Assembly: GCA_911728435.2 (NCBI GenBank)
Contig: OU452200.1
Coordinates: forward strand, 29,899,715 to 29,963,714
DNA length: 64,000 nt
Source of the DNA: Apoderus coryli
Taxonomy: Eukaryota > Arthropoda > Insecta > Coleoptera > Attelabidae
Direction: 5' to 3'
The notes beneath the pieces are model-generated. The model worked only from the letters and a program-made list of their open reading frames with translations, was not told the origin of the DNA and searched no databases. Shown piece after piece: positions 31,238 to 43,308 of this stretch; within the stretch, counting starts at the first letter, position 1, and every line of letters begins with the position of its first letter. A program made the translations under genes and the position numbers.

Positions 31238-33541
31238 TTATACTACCTATATATGGACGATCTTATTGTGATTGGATGCTCGGAAAAGCATCATCTTGGA
31301 AATTTACGTAAAGTTTTTAATACATGCAGAAAATATTGTTTAAAACTGAATCCACAAAAATGCAATTTCTTTAGAAAAGACGTCACATATCTAGGTCACA
31401 AAATCACCGATAAAGGAATTCTACCGGACGATAGTAAATATGACACTATAAACAATTACCCGACACCACAGACAGCTGACGAGGTTAAACGATTCGTAGC
31501 ATTTTGTAACTATTATCGCAGGTTTATACCGCATTTTGCAGCGGTCACTCAACCATTAAATAGACTAGTCAGGAAAAATGTTAAATTTGAATGGTCTAGT
31601 GAATGCCAACATTCCTTTGAAATATTAAAAAATGCCCTAAAATCTCCAACTATTTTAAAATACCCAGATTTTACAAAACAGTTTGTACTTTCGACAGATG
31701 CATCTAACGACGCATGTGGTGCAGTTCTGTCACAAGAATTTGACGGACAGGAACTGCCTATAGCTTATGCATCGAGAACCTTTACTAAAGGTGAGTCGCA
31801 TAAGCCTATAATTTTAAAAGAGCTTTCGGCTATTCATTGGGCCATAAAATATTTTAGATGTTATCTCTACGGTCAGAAATTCTTAGTGAAAACTGATCAC
31901 AGACCTCTAGTTTACCTTTTTTCCATGAAAGATCCTTCATCAAAACTAACGAGAATGCGACTTGACTTAGAAGAGTATGACTTTGATATTGAATTTATAA
32001 AAGGTAAGGATAATGTAGGACCGGATGCCTTATCTAGGATAAATATAAAAAACTTGAAACAAATCGAAAATAATTGTGACCAAATTTTAGCAATTACCAG
32101 ATCACAATATAAAAAAGTAACTAAAGCTCCTACATTAATAAGTAATGATTCTTCTGTAGTTAAACCTAAAGTATTTGAAAGCATGAATAATTACGAAGTA
32201 TTAAAAATCCCACTATTAAGATTTGAACTTAGGCCTAATGTTATTGTGGTATATATTTATAATAAAAGGAAAATATGCGCGCAGAGTAGATTCTCTATCA
32301 CTAACAATAATATTTCATTAGTGAAATTATTATCAGAGCTTGAAAAGATAGCCGGGGATAAGAAAATCTACTCCATGAGATTAAATGTAGAAGATAGAAT
32401 ATTTACGAGGTGCACCGTAAATGAATTTAAACATGTGGGTCAAAAACTTTTTAGAAAGTTAAATATAATACTTTGCCAGTCTCCCAAACTAATAGTAGAT
32501 CGTAAAGAAAAGCTTGCATTAATTGAAAAATATCATAACGATCCATTACTAGGAGGCCATAGTGGTCAAAAGCGTACTTTTAAAAAATTAAAATCAAATT
32601 TTAGGTGGAAAAATATGTCCAAGGACGTAGCTAACTATATCAAAAAATGTGAAAAATGTCAAGTTAATAAAGCTCAAATAAGCCATACTGAGCCTTTAAA
32701 AATAACGCCAACTCCTCAAAGGGCATTTGATATAGTCAGCATCGATACCATCGGACCTTTTACAAAATCTGACCACGGTAATGTGTACGCTGCAACTTTA
32801 CAGTGTGAGCTAACCAAATATGTTATCATTATACCTATACCAAACAAAGAAGCATCTACATTGGCTAAAGCTATTGTGGAAAATTTCATTCTGGTATACG
32901 GACCCGTGAGAGAAATTAGGACCGATATGGGCACCGAATACAGAAATGAAACGTTTTCCAATATTACAAAAATTCTGAAAATGGAACACAAAATGTCTAC
33001 TCCTTATCACAGTCAGTCTATCGGTGGTTGTGAACGCAGTCACAGAACACTTAATGAGTATCTTCGAACATATATCAATGCTTCACATACAGATTGGGAT
33101 ATTTGGAGCAGATATTTTGCATTCTGTTACAATACTACACCTAGTACATATCACAACTATACTCCTTTCGAGTTAGTCTTCGCCAAGAAAGCCTGTTTAC
33201 CAGAATTATTTGATGGAACACGCGTAGATCCATTATACAATATAGACGCTTACTATGAGGAAACACGGTATAGGTTGCAGCTTGCACAAAAGCGAGCTAA
33301 AGAATACTTAGACGATGCCAAGAGAAAACGTAAAATTCTACTTGATGCAAATGCAAAAGAGTTGTCGTTAAAACCAGGCGATCTAGTTTTGTTGTCTAAC
33401 GAAGATCGGCATAAACTAGACTCTTGGTTCGACGGACCATTTGAGGTTGTGTCAGTAGAAAACCCGAATTGTACTATTAAAGACAACAAGGGGAAACAGT
33501 ATACAATTCATAAAAACCGTTGTAAAATTTTTTTTAGGTAA
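31238..33541 (+). CDS. Ty3/Gypsy retrotransposon pol, 5'-truncated at the YMDD motif
   Basis: Open frame of 762 codons from ATG at 31253. The frame is open from 31238, so the ATG is the Met of YMDD and not a true start. Order (residues from 31253): RT catalytic YMDDLIVIG and thumb to about 75; RNase H about 130-265 (FVLSTDASNDACGAVLSQ, with LVKTDHRPL); integrase zinc finger about 420-475 (H...H...CEKCQ); integrase core with Asp498, Asp558 and Glu594 (D-35-E spacing); GPF-type C-terminal module (WFDGPFEVV) near 735. Upstream RT fingers and palm, protease and gag are missing. No stop or frameshift in 2.3 kb indicates a young insertion. No env or chromodomain follows. It cannot make a complete polyprotein, but its integrase reads as intact. 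Confidence 0.9.
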   Translation, partial: LYYLYMDDLIVIGCSEKHHLGNLRKVFNTCRKYCLKLNPQKCNFFRKDVTYLGHKITDKGILPDDSKYDTINNYPTPQTADEVKRFVAFCNYYRRFIPHFAAVTQPLNRLVRKNVKFEWSSECQHSFEILKNALKSPTILKYPDFTKQFVLSTDASNDACGAVLSQEFDGQELPIAYASRTFTKGESHKPIILKELSAIHWAIKYFRCYLYGQKFLVKTDHRPLVYLFSMKDPSSKLTRMRLDLEEYDFDIEFIKGKDNVGPDALSRINIKNLKQIENNCDQILAITRSQYKKVTKAPTLISNDSSVVKPKVFESMNNYEVLKIPLLRFELRPNVIVVYIYNKRKICAQSRFSITNNNISLVKLLSELEKIAGDKKIYSMRLNVEDRIFTRCTVNEFKHVGQKLFRKLNIILCQSPKLIVDRKEKLALIEKYHNDPLLGGHSGQKRTFKKLKSNFRWKNMSKDVANYIKKCEKCQVNKAQISHTEPLKITPTPQRAFDIVSIDTIGPFTKSDHGNVYAATLQCELTKYVIIIPIPNKEASTLAKAIVENFILVYGPVREIRTDMGTEYRNETFSNITKILKMEHKMSTPYHSQSIGGCERSHRTLNEYLRTYINASHTDWDIWSRYFAFCYNTTPSTYHNYTPFELVFAKKACLPELFDGTRVDPLYNIDAYYEETRYRLQLAQKRAKEYLDDAKRKRKILLDANAKELSLKPGDLVLLSNEDRHKLDSWFDGPFEVVSVENPNCTIKDNKGKQYTIHKNRCKIFFR

Positions 33542-34100
33542 GGTGGTGAAAGTGGACACAGTGTATATTTTATGAAATAAACAATGTTTTTATTTAATTT
33601 AGTGAGAATTTAGAATTTGTAATATTGCTACTATATCGTTAATTATGTTTAGGTAAAATTATAATATAGAGACGTCTCCTATTACAAAAAATATGCATGC
33701 ATGCAAAGTGAAGAATTTATTGTTAGTCTAGTTATAGGTAGTTACTTATGGTATTAATTAATCGGTATATTATATTTCGAGTTTAAGTCTAGTTATAAGG
33801 GGTCAAATAAAATATAAAATCATAACACTTTACTAAACATGTGCCTACATTTCAAATATAATAGTACTACTTGATCAGCAATTTATGGTTTCCAAATTAT
33901 TTGTATTTTGTTTAGAATTTGCAGTAGTATCAGTTGGCAATTATTATTCTTTTGATTCTGTTGAAATGCCCTTCACAAGTGGCCATAGTGAAGGACATTT
34001 TCTCGGAAAGGGAAGGTGTAGAACCTAACTTAGAACACCCTGTAAAGGAAGGTAATAATTGCTTAGGTGTTACTTAACTTCCGGATATTAATAATTACAT
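33542..34100 (+). other. 3' untranslated region and possible LTR start of the Gypsy element
   Basis: Non-coding after the pol stop. The purine tract TCGGAAAGGGAAGG (34003-34016) directly before TGTAGAACC looks like a polypurine tract followed by an LTR start with TG. No second LTR exists upstream (the 5' end is truncated), so the LTR end could not be set. Confidence 0.35.
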
Positions 34101-37100
34101 TACATTTTGAATACTCATGACAAATTAATGTCGACTAATATAACATAGGTAAATCAGGTGATTATAATAAATCACTAACTTGCAAAATACACCAATTATT
34201 GTAATACTTTTTGATTAGGAATTCATTCAATAAAATGTGGTTAAAGTGTTAACAACACGAGTTTTAATTAACATCCCTATCCAATACTACAAATGTTTTT
34301 AGCTGATATTTAAAATTATTCAAGAAATATCGTCATAGTTTGGCCACAGCATATCATTTTGGCACTTAACTGACCAAATGCAGAGTAGAAGGTTTTGCAA
34401 AAACATTCTTTCGTCGTTACTCACAATTATTTATTATTATTTGACGATTTATTTCTGTCTCAGTACATTTTATTCTGTACACGGTTTTGTAAATTTAGTT
34501 GAAATTATTGTGCCTTTCTCAGATGAATGTTTTACGCAAAATAAGTGCCCAACTATGGCGATTTTTCTTGAATAATTTTAAATATCAGGTAATAACACTA
34601 AAAACTTGTTAAAATTTAACAATAAAAAATCCTGAGCCATATTTAAAAAAACCAAGTTGATGATGGTTTTTCAAAAACAAAACGTCGTAGTGAAAATTTG
34701 TGACCTCTGTATTTTTCTCCGACAAAAGTGACAATAAGTGCTTTTAATTATTTTATATCTGTAAAAATAATGAAATAAAAACTAAAATCGCAGAAAAACC
34801 GTTTTTCAAAAAATTCTCAAAAACGGCTATTGTGAATTTACTTTAGAAAACACCATTTAACAGGTGTTTAAATTTTCTCTAAGTTAGCCGACATTGTAAC
34901 TCCTACCGTTTTCAAGATTCCAATGCTATCCCATTCTTATCTTGGGCACAGTGTATATAATATACTTACTTATACACATATTTGACGACTGTATGTATGT
35001 AATGAATTCTTTCAAATCACTCGGACACGACAAAAGCCAATTTAAATTTTTTTTAACATTGTTACGACGCTGTATTGATTCAATCAACCGCATTTTGCTT
35101 TCATATCATGTAATGGATATGCCTTTTATTAAGATATATATTTTTTGATATCTCTGTACTACGTTAATGGAATTAGAAATTGCTCTAATTTTAAAATCAA
35201 TTTTAAGAAAAACTCTCGATGTCCATTGATGTGATTATGTTATTTCAATGTTATTAATATTAGTTTCCAAGTTGTGACCAAAATACCCTGATAATTAAAA
35301 AAACGCTATTTTGCTATTGTTGTTGTGAAACAAACCCCATTTATAGAAAAAAAATACAACTCCTCTCGAGTACGAAAAGGGATATCAAGCATATTTTGAA
35401 TGAGAAAAATGCACCTCTTTAAGTTCTATCATATCGATTCTATACATAATCCACGTACGGCTTTTCGTTTAGAAGTTTTTAACTTTACAACCATACAAAA
35501 AAAATCTTCATATACGCCGATGGTCACTAAAACAAAAGAGACCGATTATTTCTGAAACTTAATTTTCTAAGAAAAAATTATCCAAATAGCTTAACGCGTG
35601 GGAATAAAGTTGGTGTGGTCAAGGTTTGGAAAAGTTGTTTCTCTTTTTCAAGCGAATAAAATATTAAATAATTGAAATTATTATAGAGTTTTATTTAATA
35701 GAAGCTAGCGAAGTAAAACAATTTGTGTAATATAGAATTCTGCTAAAACTGGTTTACTTTGATGACATCAACTAAATTAACACAGAATCGCATAAGATAA
35801 AAAGTGAATTAAAAAATTACGGTGAAGATCAATAAATCACGAACACAACCTCCCATTTTTTTCAGATATAATCGAATGCTTTTAACTATCTGTTGCTAAT
35901 ACGTTAACAAAGCTTAGAGTCTTCTCATCGTGTTAAAGATTTATTTTAAACATTAATTGCTAATTTTCATTGTTGGTCAACTTATTATGTTTTTTATCAC
36001 ATTTTTCCCAATTCCATTTTTATATAACGATTGACCTAGTATTTGCACACTACATATTTTATAGAAGCAGTAGTAAACATGCACAAATCTTTTTCAAGTT
36101 TTAGAATTACATTTTCTTTGTTTACATAGTCAACTGGACTCGATCCAAATTCTTTTTTTATTTTAGTTTCGGATATTGTTTTCCCAGACCTGTCTCACTA
36201 ACTTTAAGAGTTTCTGGTTCGGTTTAAGGTTTATAAATACAATTATATACATAAAGTTGTGGCGAATTTTTATTTAATTATTTATATAAGGCTTGGACTT
36301 ATCAAGATAAGTGGTTGGTCATATTCATAGTTCAGCCATAGAAATATTTCAGTAGTTATTCCTGTGAACTAAATGAGGATCTACCAGACGCGTGACTTAG
36401 CGATGACCGGCACCACAATGGAGAAGGGCTGGGATCTACGATGTTATAAAACTGGGCGCCACAATGATTTAGTTTTACATCTCAAAGTCACGTATACCAT
36501 TCGCTGACCTTAAATCATGAAATCGATCTAGCGATTACTTGATCCTATAGGTACTAGAGGAATAACCATTTACATAGCCTACCTATCCGAGCATACACTA
36601 ACCCTTCACAAGCAAACACCAATAAAACTCCAAGAACAAATTTACATATATATTGTCAAATTCGGCACTAAATGAAATCCAAAATTATGAACAACTCAAG
36701 GTCGAAACAGAGGTTTGATATCGTTATATAAAATATCAGATATTATTATTAAAAATTACAAACGGTCATTAATAGGTCTCTACTAAATAAATATAAACAC
36801 AACCTATTTCAGTAAATGAGATCCAAATTGCATACTAAAAATTTAGTGACAGTACAGATCACGGTGAACCTGGGTTAATTCCTAGCAAGATAATAAAACT
36901 GCATAATCGAAATTAACTAAGATACCGCGATACAGAGTCAGTGAATAAATCATAACAGTTAACATGTAAGTATAAACAATATATATATAAAATCGAGTTC
37001 CATTATGCGATAAGAGATGTAGAAATAATTAGCAATTCGATAAGAATATATCCTTCAGTGATCGCAGAAACCATTCACTATAGTAGTGAACCTATCATAA

Positions 37101-38383
37101 CTCCTAGCGATAAAGTAACAACGCGCATGATCGAAACTAAAACAGGTCACCACGTCACATTCATATCAAACGCGGAACAAGGGACGTTCTCTGTATACCT
37201 AACGTGCGCACGGTAAGCTTACAACGGTCAAAGCACGTCACTAATCTTAACCGTTGATTGAAATATTTAATTTTCAATCAACGTCTTAACTCAGTAAATG
37301 AAATTCCATTACGCATGAGCAGACCTCATCGTCATTTAACTAGTCACCTTTAAATATATTTCGTCAAATAAAAAGTGTTGGCTGAAGGCCGAATTCAAAC
37401 TAATATGCCACTTAAGTTACTAAATCAGAAAAAGAAAACACTATACATATTGAGTTAAACACTTACAGTTTGGCTGCTCTGATACCTTACTCTGATATTA
37501 TCGGGCGTATAAAAGCTCGGAACACAAGACATCATGTCAACGAATGACTTCAATAACAAAACGGTAGGTTTACGCGGCAGGCGGAAGAACCTCTCCAAAG
37601 CATTGGGGATGATAGTTTTGTCCGTGGATAGCATAAACCATCGAACAATGGCTATACTGATTAAATACAGCAGCATCAAAACCAGGTTCGATAACTGGCT
37701 AACAAATCGAAGATGTTAAACTATACGGAAAAACCCTAAAAGGAAAATACTTTTAATGCTCAAAATATTTGAGTATATGAGGGCTACCAACCTTTTGTCA
37801 GAGAATTGTTCTCTTCACAAAAATTTTGACAAAAATGCTCCACTAAAAAGTTGTCGTATTTAATACAGAGCTTAAGCGCGTGGCTGAAATAAAAATTTAC
37901 CCAAATAAGGACCGTAAAAAGATCAGTAATTGATTGCACTACTCACGTGTTTCTGAAGCGAAACTTATTCCTGCTTGCAGCAGACGGGAATTCAGCAAAA
38001 CTACTCCAAACAACTTTCAACTACTACTCTGAACTCTTCCCAACGCTAATCGGTCTAGAAACTTCCCCAAAAAGGGTTCAAAGTTATAATTCCAAATAAC
38101 TTTGAAGAACAAAAAGGCGGCCTTCTGTCACGCACAGCAACGTCAGAACGCAAAATTCCCAACAAATAGGGACACCCTACGAACAATGGATCGATACCTA
38201 CAAATCCAATATCGATTCCAAAATGCAATCCCTAAATGCAATCATTATTCAGTGCTACGCCTCTGTCGTAACCCAGTACGACAGTCTGCATTTATATACT
38301 ACTAACACTCGTTATATATACGAATATAGTTTTGCTGGAATTTACAAACATCTGCACCCGCTGAAACCATCTCTGAATCATAT
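34101..38383. other. Long stretch without a recognised gene
   Basis: AT-rich and mostly featureless. Around 37500-37530 TATAAAAG is followed about 25 bp later by ATG and an open frame (37534-37719, MSTNDFNNKTVGLRGRRKNL) with a GTAGGT donor-like string at 37563. This could be a promoter in an LTR or a small exon. GGGCGCCACAATG near 36451 also has an LTR-retrotransposon feel. Neither could be confirmed. Confidence 0.3.
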
Positions 38384-39245
38384 TCAGGGTAGCTTCAGTT
38401 CTAGAAGAAGCGATTCTTTAAAACTTGATCTGGATATTTTGACCAGAACATCAGCATTTGCTTGAAACTCTACCCCCTCCTCCTCCAGTCCTGTCAGCAG
38501 GTCGCCCACCAGAAGTGACCACAAAAAGGGGGAAAGCACCTCACCCTGTTTGCAGCCTCTTGAGACCCTATATCTAACAGTTTCATCCAGTGGACAGGTG
38601 ATGATTCTGTTTCTTAGCATGGAATCAATCCAACCATTTATAGCTGTGTGTGATCCTATGGATTTCGGTATTGCATGAAATGCTCCTTCTGTGTCAAGAA
38701 ATACGGTCACCTAGTATCTTTATTATTAAGGGACTGGGATTTTCCCGACTAGGTTGTTAAGTGCTAGATCTGTTGATTTGCCCAGTTGATAGGCATATTG
38801 GTGAGAACTTAGGGGACGTACGCTGAGTATGTCCCTTCTGTGGTTATCCAGCACTTTTTCCAGACCTTTTAGCAGAAAAGATGTTAGATTTATTGGTTTA
38901 GGATGAGGGTCTGTAAGGCCCACTTTGGTATATATATTATCCTAACCGTTTTCCAACCGGACAGTACATAGTTCCATGCCAGTATCCAGCCCGTTTGGAT
39001 CACGGCTGGACAGATTCCATCTTCACCAAGAGATTTAAATGGCTGGAAAAATTTCACAGCACATTCCACCCCAAGTAGTTTGATAACATTTTTGGCTACA
39101 TGTCACTCACTACTTTCTGGGCGCCTTTCGTCCTCAAAGCTGGCAAGACATATGTTGTCAAGACTCGAACTTCCAGGAAAGTGGTTTTCCATTAAAATCT
39201 CTAAAGTTTCTTTCATACAGTTCGTAAAGGTTCCGTCAGTCTTTT
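38384..39245 (-). pseudogene. Non-LTR (jockey/R1-like) reverse transcriptase relic
   Basis: Minus-strand blocks in order: ETLEILMENHFPGSSSLDNI (39210-39150), FKSLGEDGICPAVIQTGW (39035-38980), PINLTSFLLKGLEKVLD and SHQYAYQLGKSTDLALNNLV (38890-38740), VFLDTEGAFHAIPKSI (38705-38655), and RGCKQGEVLSPFLWSLLVGD (38565-38505). These are the ordered RT motifs: GPDGI, PISLTSFLLK, QHAYQ.GKST, FLDIEGAFD, RGCPQGGVLSP. The catalytic YADD reads as NADV, and two stops or frame changes interrupt it. It is inactive. Confidence 0.85.
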
Positions 39246-40842
39246 ACTGTACAGCAGGGTCCAAAATTAAAGCACTGCGACCTGAAGATTAATTGTGCCA
39301 CGTAGCAAGGTTTAATGTGGCTCTTAAAATGAGAGGAAGGCTCAAATCATCCCATGTGATGTGGTGTGGAGTTTTTTTAAAGGTATATTTGTTTGTAATT
39401 GTATCAAATTAATGATAATATGAAATAGAGAAACATAGAGACCTCATATACTCGTATCTAATAGCCGTTTATGTTGTGCAATATTTTACTGGTGATGCTA
39501 TAAAATAAGTACGGTAGAGATAAAATGTATTTCAAAAATGTATTATGGAAACGTAATAATAAAGTTTGTCTATGATATATGATTTTCAAAAATAGGCAAT
39601 AGTATGTGAGTAATGGCTAACAACCTCAGATGTTTAATAATGCATAACCGTATATACGCTATTTCTCAGGTTTCAGATCGCTGAATAATCTGGAAGATGA
39701 ACGAAAACGTGGGTTGGTGAAATACACAAGAACATACAACCAGATCGGGATGATGATAATCGGTTTTTGTTTAGTTTTTTTGTTTATTTCTGGAAGGAAA
39801 CAATGAGGAAATGGAGATATAAATCAAATGGAAATAAAAGAAATTGTCAATGCGCTTTTGTGGAAACAAGAAGAGAAAGTTTATTGGATAGAAATTCCGC
39901 ATTATACGTGAGGATGTTTTATATCATAAATAATAAATCATAAAAAACTATTAGGATATTACATTTTATAAATAACATTTCGATACATAAATCTCAAACA
40001 AAATTATGCAAGTCATTAAGTTAGAATTAACTGAATGTGCTGCCAAACTAAAGCAAAGGCTGGTAAGCCTAACAAAAAGTGTTCTACGGCTGTTAGAAGA
40101 AAAGCGAAGCATACATTAATTTGGAAGGAATCCAAAACAATGCATAAAACTTCGATTCGTGCAATACATAGTTCCAACATTCTTCATGTTTAAATTATAC
40201 GAGGGACGTGCATCAAGTGTATTTCTATTCAAAGTTGTGAGCGATATTATCGACTCTCCCGACATACTCTCTTTAATCTCGTACGCCTAATAATGGAGTA
40301 AATTTTTACTTGCCTGCCGGGTGTACCAATCTATTGCTGTTTTCTGCACTATATGTGATGTGTTCTATCTGTGACTCGGTGAGCAATGATGTTGATGTAT
40401 TTTATACTAACACTCAACAAATTAAAAGCGTGTTTTTTGGATATATCTACGTACTTTTGTTAATTAATATTTAGCTTATTTTCTTCACCAGTCTGTTAAA
40501 TATTTTGTTTCCTCATTTTTATTCTGCAACCTGGATATGTGTGTTTGTATTGGTCTTGTCTTGTAATCGGAAGATTTTTCTTCTGTCTGAACAGCAGATG
40601 TATCCTGAATATATAAATATAATAATAGGGGATAATTTGACAAACTACAAACGACACAATGGCCGTAATATCCAGCACGTAATATTGTATTGTAATTTTA
40701 AATGTACAGAAAAATAGCCCCCAGTTGTGTCCACGCAAATCATCTTCAGTCAAGTAACCATGTTTTGACTTGAAGATGGTCATGCCTACCATGCTTATAC
40801 ATCAATTTATTGCACGTGGTTTCTAGTGAATTTATATTAACA
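39246..40842. other. No gene seen
   Basis: AT-rich interval. Short open frames on both strands at 40496-40792 mirror each other and show no family feature. Confidence 0.4.
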
Positions 40843-40960
40843 GGTCATTCAATAAGTCCGTAGGCTAAGTAAGAAAAAAACAAAATTTTGATTTTATTAT
40901 TCAACATAGTTGCCTTCGAGGGCAATACAAATTTTGTGTATGAGACCCCATCTTTGGGAA
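40843..40960 (-). mobile_element. Solo mariner end with C-terminal codons
   Basis: It begins with the terminal repeat GGTCATTCAATAAGTCCGTAGG, shared with the mariner relic starting at 17603. On the minus strand 40937-40908 reads CIALEGNYVE and stop, the typical mariner transposase C-terminus. The remainder of the element is gone. Confidence 0.7.
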
Positions 40961-42262
40961 TTTCTTGAACGTGTGTCAAATAAGTCCGCTACACTATTTG
41001 TTTTATTTTGTCAATCATATTTAACCCAATCGTAGTCAAAATCTATTACGTGAACAAATATTTTGACGCGTCCTCGTAACGTACAATCGATTGTATGTAT
41101 AATTGGAAATCAATATTAAATTCATCGATTTAGTATCATCATTCATTTATTTTAAATTCCTTATACTGGTGAGGCGATGCGTGTATTTAATAAAAAAATT
41201 ACCAACGAACTCTGTTACGGCTACATGTGCGAACAACGAATAATAGACATTCTTTCATTCTTTTTCATATCTCCATACTACGGAATTAAAGATTGGAAGT
41301 ATACCAAATTTTCCTGAAATCGATTCAATTTAATTCCGAATATACGTACAAGTATAAAAGTATACTCACTGTCGTTTTGGAAGTAAATTGGCAGAAAGAA
41401 CCTAATAAATTTGTACCCGTAAGAAAAATGGTAATTTTGTCGGGATTTCCAATTTGTGACTAGTTAGTTAGGACTGCTGAAATGGTCTGTATAAAAAGTC
41501 GCTGAAATTAAATTAACATAGGATAGAGATGCATTTTTATTATCTTCTAAATGTAGTGAATAAAGTCGGCTGTAATTTCACCCTTGAATTACGAAATCGT
41601 CTTTCATTACGCAGTAAAAATAAAAAACTTTAGAATTGTTCAGCGAATTGTGATCAGTTTGCTAAATAATTAATAGATAATGATAATAAATAAATTTTCT
41701 ACCGTCGTCGTTTGACTGATTAGTGATTACTGATCATTTAACGTAGTAAAACTATCGAAATATATTATTAAGTCAAACTCAACTTACTCTATAACGATGT
41801 GTGCCGAAATCTATGTATTACTGCTTAGCTTTTTAATACACTAGGGTGTATTTATTTGGAATATATCAAATAATTAAAACTAAAATGTCTATATGGGTCA
41901 ATAAATTATTAAAGGGTTTCTTTGAGAACTCCTAACATACGAAGTTGAAATATTTAAACATATCAAAACTAATGTATGAATTTATCAATATTCACAAAAA
42001 TTTATAGAATCACAGTCAAAAATATTCATCTCAATTGCTAAATTGCAAGTCACAAAAATGAATAATGTGATAGGTATTTATTTTTTTCTACTCCTGTTTT
42101 GTTAAGCTGTCTATTGCAAAACTGTTAACGGGACATGTAAATTCAATCTTACATAAGTGTTATGTAATGATCACCAAAGTGTTACGTTTTCTTCTGTGTT
42201 AAGTATTTCTGCTTAAATTTTAATTCTGAAATGGATTCTGATTCTGCAAAGTCGTAGAAAAA
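40961..42262. other. No gene seen
   Basis: AT-rich interval with no recognised coding block, structural RNA or repeat. Confidence 0.4.
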
Positions 42263-42358
42263 GTATAGTACATAACTCGAGCTGTAAATAATTTTCCATG
42301 CTCGAGACTAGTCTCTCGCATGTAAAATATAATTTACAGCACATGTTATGTAATATAC
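42263..42358. repeat. 96-bp near-palindrome without a loop
   Basis: Two 48-bp arms meet at GAGACTAGTCTC. Paired blocks are GTATAGTACATAAC / GTTATGTAATATAC, GAGCTGTAAAT / ATTTACAGCAC and CATGCTCGAGAC / GTCTCTCGCATG. Imperfect, probably a foldback MITE. Confidence 0.65.
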
Positions 42359-42914
42359 TATTACAATATGTCAAACATTAAAAATCTAAGAATTTCCAAA
42401 GTGAGCATGTGAAAACTCCTTGATTTTGATAGGTTATGATTATACTGCCACTCCAAATTAGAGTCTATTTATATTTTGTCCAAAGGCTGAGGAGATTCAG
42501 CGTACTACTCTATTATTGAACTGTATTTTAAATTAAATGGCCAGAGTACAGAGTACTATCTCGCCAAACATTGCAGATGTAATTCTAAATATAATAGCTC
42601 TAGATACAAGGAGCATTCAGAATTGATGATTCATAAGATGTTTAACAGCTGTCTATCTCTTGGCTTTGATAGATTGATTGATAATAGTTATTTACGTAAT
42701 TAGTGGGATATGGACATTATTAACGCACACAACATAATTCCTACCCCACGTATTACATACAAAATTTTATATACAAATGTTTTTAGTACTAGAAAATACA
42801 TAGGTATTTCAATTCAACGTATTGTTAATAATATTGACTGAGAAGACAAGGTACCGGTGACCATATTTTCCGACCATAGCAACAAAGACAAACAAAGCCG
42901 TGTAAATAAAATAA
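42359..42914. other. No gene seen
   Basis: AT-rich interval leading to ribozyme repeat A; nothing recognised. Confidence 0.4.
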
Positions 42915-43149
42915 ATTCATGAATTGCTTGTTGCATAAGGTTACAAGACTTTCATTTATGATTGAAATTTGTTTCACACTACCATTTCGCACTACCAGAC
43001 GGGCCGTTTCGTTGATCCACAACTCATCAGTGGTGATCGGCAGGCAGTGTGACCCAAATTTCCAACATTTACGAAGAGCTTATACTAGCACGAGAGATGC
43101 ATAACAAAGGGAAAGTCTTGTTACTTTATGTAACAAGCAATTCATGAAT
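42915..43149 (-). repeat. Hammerhead-ribozyme repeat, copy A, bounded by its own inverted 3' hairpin
   Basis: 235-bp unit whose two ends are inverted copies of TTCATGAATTGCTTGTT plus the hairpin CTTGTTAC..GTAACAAG and ACTTTC (about 36 bp). The minus-strand ribozyme lies at 42964-43062. Relative to copy B the spacer (ACTAGCACGAGAGATG, plus sense) is the same, but the head module is replaced by an inverted copy of the 3' end. Such a structure can arise by foldback or twin-primed reverse transcription, or it may be a true terminal-inverted-repeat element; the sequence alone does not decide. Confidence 0.75.
42964..43062 (-). ncRNA. Hammerhead self-cleaving ribozyme (type I), copy A, best preserved
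   Basis: Minus strand. CTGATGA (43030-43024), stem II GTTG/CAAC with loop TGGAT (4 pairs), GAAA (43010-43007), stem III ACG/CGT with loop GCC, GTC ending at 42998, then TGGT. Predicted cleavage falls between 42998 and 42997. Inner stem I is ACCA/TGGT, then a large internal loop, then TCACACT/AGTGTGA and GAAATTTG/CAAATTTC. All bases required by the hammerhead core are present with correct topology, so activity is expected. Very short stem III is a known trait of hammerheads in animal retroelements, which may cleave better as dimers. Confidence 0.88.
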
Positions 43150-43194
43150 AAAACCTCTCGCAAGGGATTCGGGCGTATCTAGTGTTGGCAATAG

Positions 43195-43270
43195 GATATG
43201 ATGGAGAACTGTGTTTCACCGGCCATAGTGCCTGCTCACACTAGATGTCGCCAAAAACATATCTTTGTAT
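43195..43270 (+). repeat. Possible head fragment of the ribozyme repeat family
   Basis: CACTAGATGTCGCCAAAAAC followed by ATATCTTTGTATC matches the junction between head module and spacer in copies B and D. It is on the plus strand, opposite to ribozyme A next to it. Sequence left of it is only weakly similar to the head. Confidence 0.45.
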
Positions 43271-43308
43271 CAAAAATAATTTAGTTCTGTTATCAAAACT
43301 GTCAAAGT

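Noticed and set aside
31253..31255. ATG at 31253 as a genuine gene start
   Set aside because: This Met is the M of the YMDD catalytic motif of reverse transcriptase; the element is truncated.
37455..37719. Overlapping open frames on both strands near a TATAAAAG box as a host gene
   Set aside because: No family feature, no second exon, and both strands are equally open; kept only as a remark in the gap entry.
42915..43149. Copy A as an ordinary MITE with no further function
   Set aside because: The interior forms a complete hammerhead with paired changes in another copy, which a plain MITE would not explain.
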